A stretch of 64,000 bases of DNA. Source: Bolinopsis microptera. Its lineage: Eukaryota; Ctenophora; Tentaculata; Lobata; Bolinopsidae. The stretch spans positions 7,089,001-7,153,000 of the forward strand of contig NC_087073.1 of NCBI RefSeq assembly GCF_026151205.1, read 5' to 3'. The notes under the pieces were generated by a model, which was given only the letters and a program-made list of their open reading frames with translations, made no database searches and was not told where the DNA came from. The position numbers and the translations under genes are program-made. Positions 53,556-63,615 of the stretch are shown here, piece by piece. Position 1 is the stretch's first letter. Each line of letters begins with the position of its first letter.

Positions 53556-54301
53556 TAAATAATTTATTCCAGTGTATAACGATGGCTTTCCGGTGAAAGC
53601 AATTACTGGCCAACCTGTAGGCTCATCACAAGACAGCACCTGCACAAGGCTGTCTTCAACACATGGCTGCACTCGCAGAGTGGAACACCGCCATCCACTG
53701 AGGAGTGGCCACTAGAATACGAGGTGGCCACACCTTAGCTTGTTTGCTGAAGAAGGAAAGCTATCCAGACTTATCAGTTATGCTAAAATATATCACTGTG
53801 GTTGAAATGTCCTTCAAACGTAGAATCATGTCATCTCAAATAGGCGTCCTTTTAAAAGGACACCCTTCAAAAATACTGTCCTTTTAAAAGGACGTAATTT
53901 AAAAAGGACAGCGTTCACAGAAACACTGTCCTTTTCAAAGGACACCCAAAATCTACTTCATTTAATTCAATTTAAAGAAAGTCAGTATACCCCATGTCAG
54001 GGTTTATTGAATAGACAATCATTGGGGCAATTTATAGTATCCAAAGTTTTGATTTGCCAGGACTTAAAATTTTTCAAATTTTGCCTGAATTGAGCGACAT
54101 TTGAAAGTACAATTTTTGACCATGTTTGGCTCTAGCCCATGAATTCTTTGACGGTCTAGATATTTTCAAAACATTGTCAAGTTACCTAGAAGACCTTTTC
54201 CCAACTAATACAGAAAACCAAATTAAAAAATATAAATACCTTCCGAAATTACACTGGTATTTAAAAGCCGTCCTTTTAAAAGGCCCATGGGTGAATATGG
54301 G
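53556..54301. other. Right interior and subterminal part of the piggyBac-like element
   Basis: Contains palindrome variants at 53846, 53878, 53928 and 54269. A GC-richer stretch at 53600-53740 shows no recognisable transposase in any frame. Confidence 0.6.
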
Positions 54302-54303
54302 TT

Positions 54304-54543
54304 AAGGAATATACAGAGGGCGGCCTGAAAAACAGTAATAAGTTTCTGAGATTCTACATAACTCGGCTCTCCAGGAAAAACTCCCAAAGCTCCAATCTGT
54401 ATGATTGTATAACACGTCTTTGGTTAAGGGGAGATCCTGCTATCAGGGGCAGCAAACCTACTTCAAGAGTCTACAAGAAGAAAGTAAGCGAACCGCAGAG
54501 GAGTTTCGTTGACCATCATCTGGAAAAACTTCTTGAAATGTAA
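54304..54543 (+). pseudogene. RAG1-like transposase C-terminus
   Basis: The plus-strand frame resumes at the TTAA and reads KEYTEGGLKNSNKFLRFYIT, then RLSRKNSQSSNLYDCITRLW and LRGDPAIRGSKPTSRV, ending LEKLLEM at TAA 54541-54543. T-E-G-x-x-x-S/G-N-K-x-x-R aligns with the RAG1 segment that holds the third catalytic residue (Glu), followed by the x-R-x-x-S/Q region and the tryptophan segment. So the catalytic Glu is retained. It is the last part of copy 2, separated from its upstream part by a LINE and a piggyBac-like element. Confidence 0.65.
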
Positions 54544-55740
54544 ATAATTGTTGTATGCTTGATAAATGTTACTTATTTGTTTATTTATTTATTTATTAAT
54601 TCTATTGATATGTTTAATCACATTACTTTATTCTCTGTCACATTACTATACTCTCTAAGATATTTTTATTGCTTGATTCAAATTAAAAATAATTTTCATA
54701 ATCTCATTGAAAATTTGTCACAAATTTGTAATATTCTGCTAAAATTGTCTGGAATTTGTAAAAAGCAACGTGTAAGGACGCCTGTAGCTCTCTGAAAGTG
54801 GTTTTAAACGTTTTCTTGGGCAAAAATACTTAGGGGTCAGCTTTCTCAATAGAATTTGTCTAATAAATTTTGAAATTAGGGTTAATTTATTGGAAAACGA
54901 CGCACCGCGAAGGATTTTTTCGATTTTTGATGCCAGGAAGCTTTTTCAGAATTTTTTTTTCAAAATGGCTTCCATAGGCTTCGGTAATTTTTTTATATGT
55001 TCTGCAAAACATATTAGGCTATCGAAATAACATAACAGCTTGTTATCCAATTCTATCCGATTTTTTGTTTGAGCCCTTTGGTGCAAAAAAAAATCAAAAC
55101 GACAATTTGGAGGTGAAATTTTAGGCCCAGACCTTATAATTGGGTAAGAAAAATCTGAAAAAGCACTCAGTAATGAGTGCTGGGTTGAGGTTATTCACTA
55201 CTATTTTTAGAGAAGGAGCTTTCATGAGCGACCCATTCTTTTCTATGAGCTCGTGTAGCTCTTTTAGGGTGGACTGTCTGCCCAGCTTGTTCACCTCGAT
55301 TACTAAATTACGATGAATGTATTTCTCAGAACATTTAAAAGTTCTCAGGTATCAGCTGCAGATCTTTTCTTGCTTGTTGACTCTCTTCTTTCTCATCTCT
55401 TTCTTTCTCATCTCCTCATGATTAGGTAACTCTTTACCCTTCTGACCTTCTGCTTCAAATTGTTTCTTCTTTGATGGGGAACATATTCTACATATATTAC
55501 AAATTAACAGGGGGCTTCTTTGACTTTTAAGTTTAAATTGTTACAATTATTGCTTTTCCTGACAATTTTATTGAAATAAGATAATATTCTTCTCTGTTTT
55601 ATATTTACCTCGGTTAACATTAAAGTTTATAATAAAACATATAAAAAGTTAGTTATGTTATAACAAATATGTAATAATTATGTTGTTCCTTCTTCTTCAC
55701 CTTCTTACATTATATTAATACAATTAATAATCTTATAACA
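54544..55740. other. No gene recognised
   Basis: AT-rich sequence with a TTTA microsatellite at about 54577-54597. No terminal inverted repeat for the RAG1-like element (CACAGTG- or CACTATG-type) could be identified here with confidence. Confidence 0.4.
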
Positions 55741-56697
55741 CATAGTGACCATTGTTACATCAGATTCAAAGTAACACTTACTAGTCTCTTTCCTCCTGTA
55801 GTGGGATGGCACGGTGGGGAATTTCTTCAAGTGATTGATTACTGTTTCCTTTATCTCTTCTTATTACAGTAAAGGTCTAAAAGAGGTAAATTTTATCAGT
55901 TTTACTTGATATCTGAACGATTGTGCAATCCAACACTTTATGTTTAGACCCTGGTTTATTATGTTTCTCTTGAAATCGGCAGTGAGGACGACGTCCCTAA
56001 ACAGCTCCTTGTCCGCTCCTTGTCTGTTGGGTACTCCTTTATCGATAACAGCTGCAAGGTCTCCATGGTATCCTCTGAAATTCATCAAAAATTAACTCCA
56101 CGAATGTGTATGTGCTATGTCATGTGTATACTGTGCGAGTGTTTTTTTGTGAGTGAGAGCTATGAATTATGATATAGCCAAAAGGTGGTAGAGTGAATAG
56201 TGATAACTGATGATCATGATATTGTCTAATGAGTTAAAAACTTTAAAAGTACACGACGCACAGAGCACACACTTCTGACATTGGTCCAAGCACACAATTG
56301 TCACGGCCTTTTCATATCAGCGGACTTTCCCAGTGTGTATTTGTACTGTATTAGTATAGGTAGTTATTGAATATATATCTTAATTCTAAACATCTGATAG
56401 CAGTTGAGATCGGTTTTTTAGACGAATCAAAATAAAATTAGATTGCAACTTTGCAAGAAGAATCATGATTCTATACTATGTTACAACACATAGTGACCAT
56501 TGTTACATCAGATTCAAAGTAACACTTACTAGTCTCTTTCCTCCTGTAGTGGGATGGCACGGTGGGGAATTTCTTCTAGTGATTGATTACTGTTTCCTTC
56601 ATCTCTTCTTATTACAGTAAAGGTCTGAAAAGAGGTAAATTTTATCAGTTTTACCTGATATCTGAACGATTGTGCAATCCAACACTTTATGTTTCCC
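55740..56697. repeat. 215-bp direct duplication (about 55740-55955 and 56482-56697)
   Basis: The two copies run from ACATAGTGACCATTGTTACA to CAATCCAACACTTTATGTTT and differ at only a few bases. A shorter piece (ACCTGATATCTGAACGATAG and onward) recurs at about 63500-63540. The duplicated stretch includes a small minus-strand exon and its splice sites. Confidence 0.9.
55970..56090 (-). CDS. Putative exon, unidentified
   Basis: After a good acceptor (tgatgaatttcag) on the minus strand the frame reads GYHGDLAAVIDKGVPNRQGA, then DKELFRDVVLTADFKRNIIN. It then runs into the duplicated block, where the text ceases to be coding-like. It is probably an internal exon of the gene whose N-terminal part is at 56530-56940. 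Confidence 0.35.
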
Positions 56698-56940
56698 GCT
56701 AAATTGGGCACTTAATACTTTGACATCTTGAGTGATGATACATTTTTTTGACTTTTTAAGTATTGGAAAATATTCATCGTGGTTAAAGATGCGATTTTTG
56801 TGGAGGAGATATTTGACTGTCATCTTCTCTAGTATATTTTCTGTCTCTGTTGTGTCTACCCTAGCAGTTCTCTTGCTTGGTTTTTGCTTGCTCTTTTTGC
56901 CTGTGTACGTTTCTTCTACAATCTCGAATAAACATAGAGT
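56530..56940 (-). CDS. N-terminal exons of a transposon-type or chromatin-type protein
   Basis: The minus-strand frame from about 56940 reads FEIVEETYTGKKSKQKPSKR, TARVDTTETENILEKMTVKY and LLHKNRIFNHDEYFPILKKS, then ITQDVKVLSAQFSGKHKVLD and CTIVQISGK to about 56625. After a small intron (acceptor ctcttttcag) a second exon reads TFTVIRRDEGNSNQSLEEIP and ends at the duplicated donor near 56530. The layout (basic linker, then a small beta-rich domain with a V-x-V...K-V-L-x-C-x-I-V-x-I-S ending) resembles the Tudor-like N-termini of several transposon-encoded proteins. Assignment tentative. Confidence 0.4.
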
Positions 56941-57532
56941 GCTAGAGTGTGTACGTTTCCTCTACAACATCAAACACGTATAACTAAAAAAACAAAAAAT
57001 AAACCTCAAATACATAGAACTAAACAAGAAAATTGGCCAAGGAGTCAGCACATTCATCTTTGAATGTTTCACATGTCCCAGTGCAGAACTATTTGTGTCC
57101 CGCTAAAGTGGGCTCTTTGTATTTCAATTTTTTTTTCTTCTTGAAACGGGTCTATTTCAGATAGACCTCTCGTGGGTCCGACAAGTCAAAAACGAAAGTC
57201 TCCATTATAAATAATTGTCTTGCTCGTGACTAACAATGCTGGACTTAATATTGGTCTTTCGTTTTCAACTGCTTTGGAGTTCTTTCATACTTCCATCGCG
57301 ATTAGTCTCTTTAAGAAAGAAAACTGGACCTGTTGGCCCATAAATATAATAAAATGTATTTTTATGATTCTCTACAGATCAATAGTTCGTTAGATCGTTG
57401 ACTTCTTTAGGTAGAATTGATAATGAGTGTTTATATCAACTGTAGAATGACTATAGACATAAAACCTGGACATAAATCCTGGGCTAAGATAAGTATGGTT
57501 AATATAAGATTATATACTCATTAATCATTATA

Positions 57533-57790
57533 TTACGTAACATCAAAATATACAAAAGACTTGTCCTCGTAAGGCCTGCGTTTCTTGGTGTCTCGGATCT
57601 CAGTAAATAAACCTTTTCTTGAAATTTGTTGTTTTCTTGATCGTTCTTCTAAATCATCTTTGACGATATGTGATGCTACGTGAGTTCGCATTTGAAGTTG
57701 TGGGATCTTATTAGAGCATAATTTGCACGGAAGCTTGTCATTATCGTGAGGTGCTGGTGCGGCACTGAGGAAGACTCCCATGTCCATCAT
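57533..57790 (-). CDS. Zinc-finger exon of a transposon-like gene
   Basis: The minus-strand frame holds LPCKLCSNKIPQLQMRTHVA followed by SHIVKDD. The C-x2-C-x(11-12)-H-x3-H spacing with MRxHVxxHI is a C2H2-like finger seen in several invertebrate transposon and recombinase proteins. The tail (RSRKQQISRKGLFTEIRDTK) is basic. The exon limits are uncertain. It could be part of the same gene as 58315-59363 or of a separate element. Confidence 0.45.
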   Translation of the reverse strand: MMDMGVFLSAAPAPHDNDKLPCKLCSNKIPQLQMRTHVASHIVKDDLEERSRKQQISRKGLFTEIRDTKKRRPYEDKSFVYFDVT

Positions 57791-58119
57791 GAGGCTTTTG
57801 TCAAATGCAATTAATGGTCACTTTTATTTCTCTGACATTTCTAATCTGGTCCTAAGATGAGAAGTACGTATCATACCTGGCTTTTACGGTCAAATTAAAA
57901 GTACGGACAAGTACCGGTGTACGTTTCAGTGTAATTTTACAAAATTGCGAATTTTCTAATACTCTCCTCACTATTACCAATTCTTCCTTTTCCTCCTTTC
58001 TTTATATTTAAATCCTTTTATCCATTTTTTGCACACGAAGGAAAGTAAAAATAAACACTTCAACTTAGAGTAGGAAGTTAAAAAACAAAGTATAAATCAA
58101 AACATACAACAATAAATTA

Positions 58120-58311
58120 TTAAGAACTCTCAGGGGATCCGAGGTTCTTCTGGAAAGTTCTTAGGAGGCGGGGCCGGGGTAATGGGGAATGAAAGGTGGG
58201 GGTACTGGGTGATGAAGGACTGTCTTGATACGAGTATCCTGGCGGGGGTTGGGTATCCATACGCTCCCATTGATTTGTCGTCTGGAGCTCTGCTGTCTGC
58301 ATAATACTCAA
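58120..58311 (-). CDS. Pro/Ser-rich C-terminal segment
   Basis: The minus-strand frame reads MQTAELQTTNQWERMDTQPP, PGYSYQDSPSSPSTPTFHSP and ends FQKNLGSPESS. It follows the stop of the 58315-59363 gene by a few bases and is preceded by an acceptor-like tattatgcag. It may be an alternative last exon of that gene. Confidence 0.3.
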   Translation of the reverse strand: MSIMQTAELQTTNQWERMDTQPPPGYSYQDSPSSPSTPTFHSPLPRPRLLRTFQKNLGSPESS

Positions 58312-58314
58312 TCT

Positions 58315-59363
58315 CTACTCTGAGATCCCGGATATCTCTGCCCTCCTCAGCCTCTTTTTAATAGACTCCAACTCTCTTATATCATCTCCGTATGCAGCCG
58401 ACAGTGCAGTCACTGCTTTCACAAGATCTCTCGAGTTGGACATGAAGAATCTGAAGGAGGGTGTAAGGGTTAGGACAAGATATGAAAAGAAATCACTTCT
58501 TTTCATATTTTGTGATAATGTTTCCCACACTAGCTTTTATTAGTTCAATAAAGTGAGAACTTACTGATCTGTACCAACATTTATTAGGCAAGACCCCAAA
58601 CATTTCTTCCCCGGGTACCCCACCAACGACAAGCGGTCCTCTTTCAGAAGCACGTTCTTGCCGCCAAGGTAGTGGAGGCTGTCCCCTACCTTTCCATCAA
58701 AGTAAAGCCCTGCACGAAAGTTCAAATTAAGTTTACACTAATACTTACTCATTACTCAAATATATATTTTTGAACTCTAAATAATATAATGAAATACGCA
58801 ATCAAACAGATTTGTCTTACCCTCAACTGTTAGATCTTGCACCGACAAAAAGGCACTCCTCCTTCGCTTATTTGTTGCCAAATGCAACTGACCTTCTGTT
58901 GCCTCCCTGTACAGTCCTTGCTGAGCAGTCATGTCACGAAGAATATGAATCATCGTGGTATTGCTAACCCCATGCCTCATCATGGATCCAGCGACCATAT
59001 CGACAGCAGGGTTAGTCTCCAACTCTCTGTCCCGCCTATTTGGTGTCCAATCTTACTCTGTTGGGTCCTATAGAAGAATAAATTATTTATTATGTAGCCT
59101 TGATCCTAGCTAAATGTCACGTGATGAATCACCTATTGTATAACGTGACGTTTTACTTACCATCTATTATAGCTAGGATATTAACAATACGAGCTTATAA
59201 TTATTATTGTGCTGACAGGGATGAGACCACTGAAACTTACGCAGCATGACTCCTGGGACGATTCATCCACGATAGCGAATTCATAGTTGAACTGTCGATC
59301 TGTCTGGTCCATATCCTCTACTTCTAGTTCTAATTCGGCCGGTCCTGCTTCATTTCCACCCAT
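58315..59363 (-). pseudogene. Four-exon transposase-like gene with LYFDGK motif
   Basis: Minus-strand exons are 59363-59241 (ATG; MGGNEAGPAELELEVEDMDQ, donor GTAAGT), about 59068-58821 (ELETNPAVDMVAGSMMRHGV, SNTTMIHILRDMTAQQG, NKRRRSAFLSVQDLTVEG), about 58708-58568 (LYFDGKVGDSLHYLGGKNVL, LKEDRLSLVGYPGKKCLGSC) and about 58447-58315 (FFMSNSRDLVKAVTALSAAY, a coiled region, TAG). Phases of exons 2-4 join exactly. G-V-S-x(n)-R-R-x-x-R...LYFDG+ followed by E-D-x-x-S-L-V-G-x-P-G is a signature of an invertebrate transposase-like family. Exon 2 has an in-frame TAA just after its acceptor, and the protein ends soon after the first catalytic-type block, so this copy looks truncated and dead. Confidence 0.5.
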
Positions 59364-59559
59364 AAATAATGTATTATTGAATTTATATTAGAGAACACTT
59401 TCATATATCAATAAATAGGCGTCGCCTATTAGGCGAATAATAGTTTCGGAAAAGATAAATCCGAATAATCGAAATTTCCGACATAATATTACATCAATCG
59501 ATCTATTCGGGATTGCTGATCATAATTCATAGGCTACCTACCGTTCTTCATTTGTACTT

Positions 59560-59990
59560 GTAACGACAGGCTGGAGGTCTTCTGTCGTCAACCGGGATTC
59601 CTCTGCTACGATCCCACTGCTTCGCTGGGATCCCACTGCTTCGCTGAAATTTATTTATTTCAAATTTTACCCAAATTTACCTTCCTATCGGAAGGCTACG
59701 TCCGTCTGGTGACTAACGTCTATTGGGGTCCCTCCGGTTGTAGGTGAAACAGGGTACGGGCACTTGGCATGGGCTAGTGCTCCTTACCCTCCGGAGGATA
59801 AAGCCTTGTGAGCGACGTTTTCCCGTAGGAAAACTGTCATAATGCTCGGTCTCGGGAGAGCACCACCCATGCCTAGGTGATCTCCCGGGCGCTCTTTTAG
59901 AACAGGCTGCCCCCTGTCTTTTCTAGTGAGCAGACAGGAACCTACCGGGCATACCTGAGCACCTAGTATCTCTTAACCAGATCTATGATT
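59560..59990. other. GC-rich structured block, unknown RNA-like repeat
   Basis: About 430 bp of much higher GC than its surroundings with several short exact hairpins: CCTTCC/GGAAGG at about 59680, CCTCCGGAGG at about 59800, and GTTTTCC-CGTA-GGAAAAC at about 59817-59834. Just before it, GATCCCACTGCTTCGCTG is tandemly doubled at 59609-59645. No protein frame is supported and no known RNA family was recognised. It may be the GC-rich 5' region of a retroelement. Confidence 0.45.
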
Positions 59991-60782
59991 TCTTTTATTT
60001 GCCTGTGTCTTTGCGAAATGAATTTTGTTATGTAAGTATTAATTGTACATTAGTGGTTTAGGATGTCATGTTACTTCAGCATTCTATATTTCTCGTTGGA
60101 TGGTTTCATAACTTCATCGTTGCATTACTTAGATAATGATATGCGAGAACTATCTCTTTATTATGTTCAGATATGGGGAAACTTGGGAATTTGTAAATTC
60201 TTGTAAACTTACGATCTGGTCCGTTAATGTTGCACGGTATCTGTCAAAGTCTGCCTTCTCCAAAACACACATTGCTTCTGAGTAAATAAATACTGTGTGT
60301 ATTTCCTCTAGGTGATTGTTTCTTACTAGCGAGGCGCTCCTCTCATGTCTCTATGCCGGGGTAAGTGGATCACTTGTTTTCCTCTTCCTACCTGGATTGT
60401 GCCCCGGGGTTCTATTCCTTTTAGCCATATCTGGGTAGATTACAATGACGGTATCTGATAAAGAATGTGGTACTGACCTTTAGAGAGTGATGACTGTACG
60501 TACGGAAAATATCATTTTCAAATCTATTCAATTATCAATTGTGCCCAGTCTGCATTGTGCATCAAAGCAAAAACCATTCTCAATTATTCATTACAGGACA
60601 AATATATTATTTATTTCAAAATGCAGTAGTGAAGTCAGAATTTAAAGTGTAAAAACGAGTATTATATTTATATTGCCTTATTGGTAATGTTGATAGGTGA
60701 AAATTCTGTTTTTCCTCCACTAGCGAGCTCAACAAATAAAACAAGCAGTTAATCACACAAAAATATTCTCGATGGTCTACAT

Positions 60783-60933
60783 CGATGGTCTATGCGGAGC
60801 AGATTTGTAAAATGATAAGAGATCAAGACCCTAACGGACATATCAAGTGGGAGATTTATTTCCCAGAACCTGGAAATTTTGTACCGTTCTTAGACACGGA
60901 AGTCAAGATTGATCCAGATCAAGGATGGTAAAT
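60783..60933 (+). pseudogene. Penelope-like or related RT tail fragment
   Basis: The plus-strand frame reads MVYAEQICKMIRDQDPNGHI then KWEIYFPEPGNFVPFLDTEV and stops soon after. The motif W/F-x-I-x-x-x-x-x-G-x-x-P-F-L-D-x-x-x, located just after the RT palm, is typical of Penelope-like and related invertebrate reverse transcriptases, where a Y-R-K-P-T motif would follow. That continuation is lost here. Short fragment; family tentative. Confidence 0.45.
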
Positions 60934-61242
60934 GCGTTTTGGGGATACTATGCATACGTATTTCCCGATGATAAATTACGTATTTCAAATTTCTGTGCGT
61001 TCAAAAAGTGATAAAAACTGTGTGCTTTGTATGCGCAATAACAGGATTTTGGCGGCATATGCACGTGCTATGCGCGCAGTTGGTGAAACCCTATCAAAAT
61101 CGAAGGGGATGCAGGTGAAATGTCTAAAACTTCGCATTTACAATTGAAGTATAAAAAGCTAAAAAACATAATAACTGCCTGTATCTCTCGTCCCTGTAAG
61201 TGTAACAAATTGAGCAAGTCCGTGTTAATCCGGTTTCAAAAT

Positions 61243-61542
61243 TCAAGCAACAGAGACTTGTGATCCTAGTCTGCGAATATTGTAATAAATAAAAATGCAC
61301 TGGAACTGGGTCTCGGGTGAAAGTCTATTCCTCAAGGGAGGCATAACTGCTTTATAACCTGAGAAGCTCTGCTCTGCAGCAGACTGACTGATTGGTTGGT
61401 TCAGCATAAGAATAGCAAGTCGCTGCAGCGTTTTCATTCGAGCACCGTAAAATCTCCAAAACGACTTAACTTTGTTACTGTTTGCTTCTCCGGGGGGCTT
61501 CTCAGGTCTGCTGGCTTTAGGTAACGCCCACGTTTCAAACAC
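61243..61542 (-). pseudogene. hAT transposase C-terminal dimerisation domain
   Basis: The minus-strand frame ends with SFWRFYGARMKTLQRLAILM, LNQPISQSAAEQSFSGYKAV and MPPLRNRLSPETQFQCIFIY, then a stop. This is the conserved hAT dimerisation pattern (W...Y-x...P-x-L-x-x-L-A...L-x-x-P-x-S...A-A-E-x-x-F-S...R-N-R-L-S-x-E). The upstream catalytic part is absent; the upstream frame has other text. Truncated. Confidence 0.75.
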
Positions 61543-62159
61543 TCCTGTAATTGTACAGAAATAACAGTTAAGTTAAATAACAGTCTCCAAGAATATGTGA
61601 GCAGAAGAAAGCAGATAGGTGATGTCGTCGTGAATTTCCTCCTAACACCTCTTCCCTCCTTCTTCTTCAACCTACTCCTCTTTACCCGTGATCTTATCCA
61701 TGTTCCTAAGATTATGTGAGTGAGACTATTATTTTTTCGTGAGTGACTTCAATCTCTGTTCTTACATTGTTATAGTTAAACAGTTAAACAGCACAAGATA
61801 TCTGAATGAGCTTACTTGTTGCATCACTCGCACAGTGGATAAAATTTCCAAACATCCAGATAAGTTTTTGTGTCTCAATCTCCTAATAGATATTTGTACT
61901 GTAGATTGTAGGACAATGATCTCTCGTATAGAAGTTACTGTAAAACTAGTAGGAAGGCAATTGGGACTAGCACCCACCTGAACACTTGCCAGAGTGTTGG
62001 TGAGAGCCATTATGGATATAATATAATTTCCGGGTGCAGGTGGTTTTGGTGCTTCAGGTGGTGCAGTTTTAACATTGAACCCTCTCTTTATTTTTATTTT
62101 TAAAGAGTTATAGTGGATCTAGTGATATTAATGTAATTTAATGTAATATTTTGGAATTA

Positions 62160-62317
62160 GGGTCGTTCACATATTACGTAATCAGCTGAGGGGGGGGGGG
62201 GGGCCGGGGGGTTCCGAATGATTATGGTTCCGAATGATTATGCTAATTTTGACACGATAGCTATGACCTGTAAAACTGTTCCTACAAATTATTACGTAAT
62301 AATATGTGAACGACCCC
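62160..62317. mobile_element. MITE with GGGTCGTTCACATATTA ends and TTA flanks
   Basis: The left end GGGTCGTTCACATATTACGT (62160) is matched inverted by ATTACGTAATAATATGTGAA-CGACCCC (to 62317). Both sides are bordered by TTA (62157-62159, 62318-62320), a 3-bp duplication of Harbinger type. The interior has a 13-base G run near 62190. A single end of the same family (GTGAACGACCCCTAA) is seen at about 12049-12063. Confidence 0.8.
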
Positions 62318-62384
62318 TTACATATAAGTTTGTGCCCCAAACTAGCATTGCTAATTATTGTTGATCAATGTAATGAAGTTATAG

Positions 62385-62669
62385 TTGCTGTGTATACACT
62401 AGAACAAGAGAGACACTTACTTTCCAGACATAAACCCCTAATAAATAAAATCAATTAGTACAGGAATATAACAAGATACAACACCCTTCCACGAAAGCTT
62501 CTTCCAATTGTTCCAACCAGCTGTTGAGATATGTGGCATTACCGCACCAGGGCTCTTTTCTCGTCGCCATTTGCTGTGTATACACTAGAACAAGAGAGAC
62601 ACTTACTTTCCAGACATAAACCCCTAATAAATAAAATCAATTAGTACAGGAATATAACAAGATACAACA
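62385..62669. repeat. Exact 99-bp direct repeat (62385-62483, 62571-62669)
   Basis: TTGCTGTGTATACACTAGAA through GATACAACA is identical in both copies, which are 87 bp apart. Its exactness means a recent duplication or an assembly feature. Confidence 0.9.
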
Positions 62670-62786
62670 ATAATCGTTAGTAGCATTTAGTTAGGCGTAA
62701 GTAAGTACAAGCAGTAAGTAACACCAAGCAGTCGATAAGTTTTAAATTTAAATGCATGAGAATATAAACCAAAATGTGAAAGTAAT

Positions 62787-63180
62787 TTAATATAGCGTTC
62801 GACAAAAAAACGGGCTCAACAACAAAAACAGGCTCAATTCAAATCGTTTTGTTAGTGTAGCGGTGCTGGGGCTGGGGTGCTGTGATGCATGTGCATGTGG
62901 CTGCTGGTGGGTGTTTCTTCCATCTGAAAGGTGATGTGGTTGTGACATATTATATACGAATGGTAAATGAAATTTTACATGAATCCATCTTTGAAATATT
63001 ATGTAAGATAATGTTATAATTACCAGCATACTTATTACTAAGTAAAGGCGCACACATAGCTTTAATATCTATTTTCGGTCTTTCCTCGGCCTCCTTCACT
63101 TTCTTGTCCTTCTTCTTATCATCCTTCACCTTCTTTTCCTCCTTCTTCTTCGCCTTGTTCACTTTCTTTCTCAAACAACT
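62787..63180 (-). CDS. Two exons: Lys-rich segment and His/Ser-rich tail
   Basis: Minus-strand exon one (about 63180-63027) reads LRKKVNKAKKKEEKKVKDDK, KKDKKVKEAEERPKIDIKAM and CAPLLSNKYA with a GTAATT donor. After an acceptor (cacctttcag) at about 62923 the phase-compatible continuation is GRNTHQQPHAHASQHPSPST, ATLTKRFELSLFLLLSPFF and a stop at 62787. The splice phases agree, but the protein is low complexity and unrecognised. Confidence 0.35.
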
Positions 63181-63228
63181 TTATCTATATTTTGTTATAC
63201 ATGTAGTAAAACATTAGCCTAGTTACCC

Positions 63229-63229
<1 letters not shown>

Positions 63230-63269
<40 letters not shown>
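63230..63269. repeat. Run of 40 consecutive C
   Basis: An uninterrupted homopolymer preceded by GTTACCCT. Its true length is unreliable in any assembly. Shorter G/C runs occur at 8239, 15370, 18942, 42010, 62190 and 63620. Confidence 0.95.
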
Positions 63270-63271
<2 letters not shown>

Positions 63272-63615
63272 TGGCCTTAACTTAAATGGTGATTAAGAAG
63301 CCATTTTCTCAACATTTAGAATACTTAACAACCTTTTCTTTGTCAGTGTTTAGTCATGTGTACTGTGTAGTAATATTAAACGATTCAAAAGTCAAATTGT
63401 TATAAAACTTTTCTATAAGTTCATCATTTTATACATATTATCCACTTACCAGTTGCCCAATCCTTTGTCTTGGTCTGGAAAGTGGTAAATATAATTAGCT
63501 TTACCTGATATCTGAACGATAGTGCAATCCAACACTATATCACTATATGGGCAATTCCACGGTAAGGTTCCACTTGGTGAAAATGAAAAATGTTAAGATA
63601 GGCACCTAATTTTGG

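Larger units (their letters stand above)
50259..54301. mobile_element. piggyBac-like non-autonomous element, 4.04 kb, TTAA target
   Basis: The left end CCCATATCAACCCA (50259) and right end (reverse complement CCCATATTCACCCA, ending 54301) match at 12 of 14 positions. Both are directly flanked by TTAA (50255-50258 and 54302-54305). TTAA duplication with CCC ends is the mark of piggyBac. The subterminal regions hold copies of a 16-bp palindrome of type GTCCTTTTAAAAGGAC. Most of the interior is a 42-bp minisatellite. No piggyBac transposase could be recognised, so it would need to be moved in trans. The interrupted RAG1-like reading frame confirms both boundaries independently. Confidence 0.85.

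Noticed and set aside
50572-53558. A series of long overlapping plus-strand ORFs with REAGRRGSTGLW- and LEGGVVLDC-type repeats
   Set aside because: They are translations of a 42-bp tandem repeat, present in more than one frame, with no start context or splice support.
45514-54543. A RAG2-like partner gene near the RAG1-like sequence
   Set aside because: No Kelch-type repeats or PHD-type end were found on either strand nearby.
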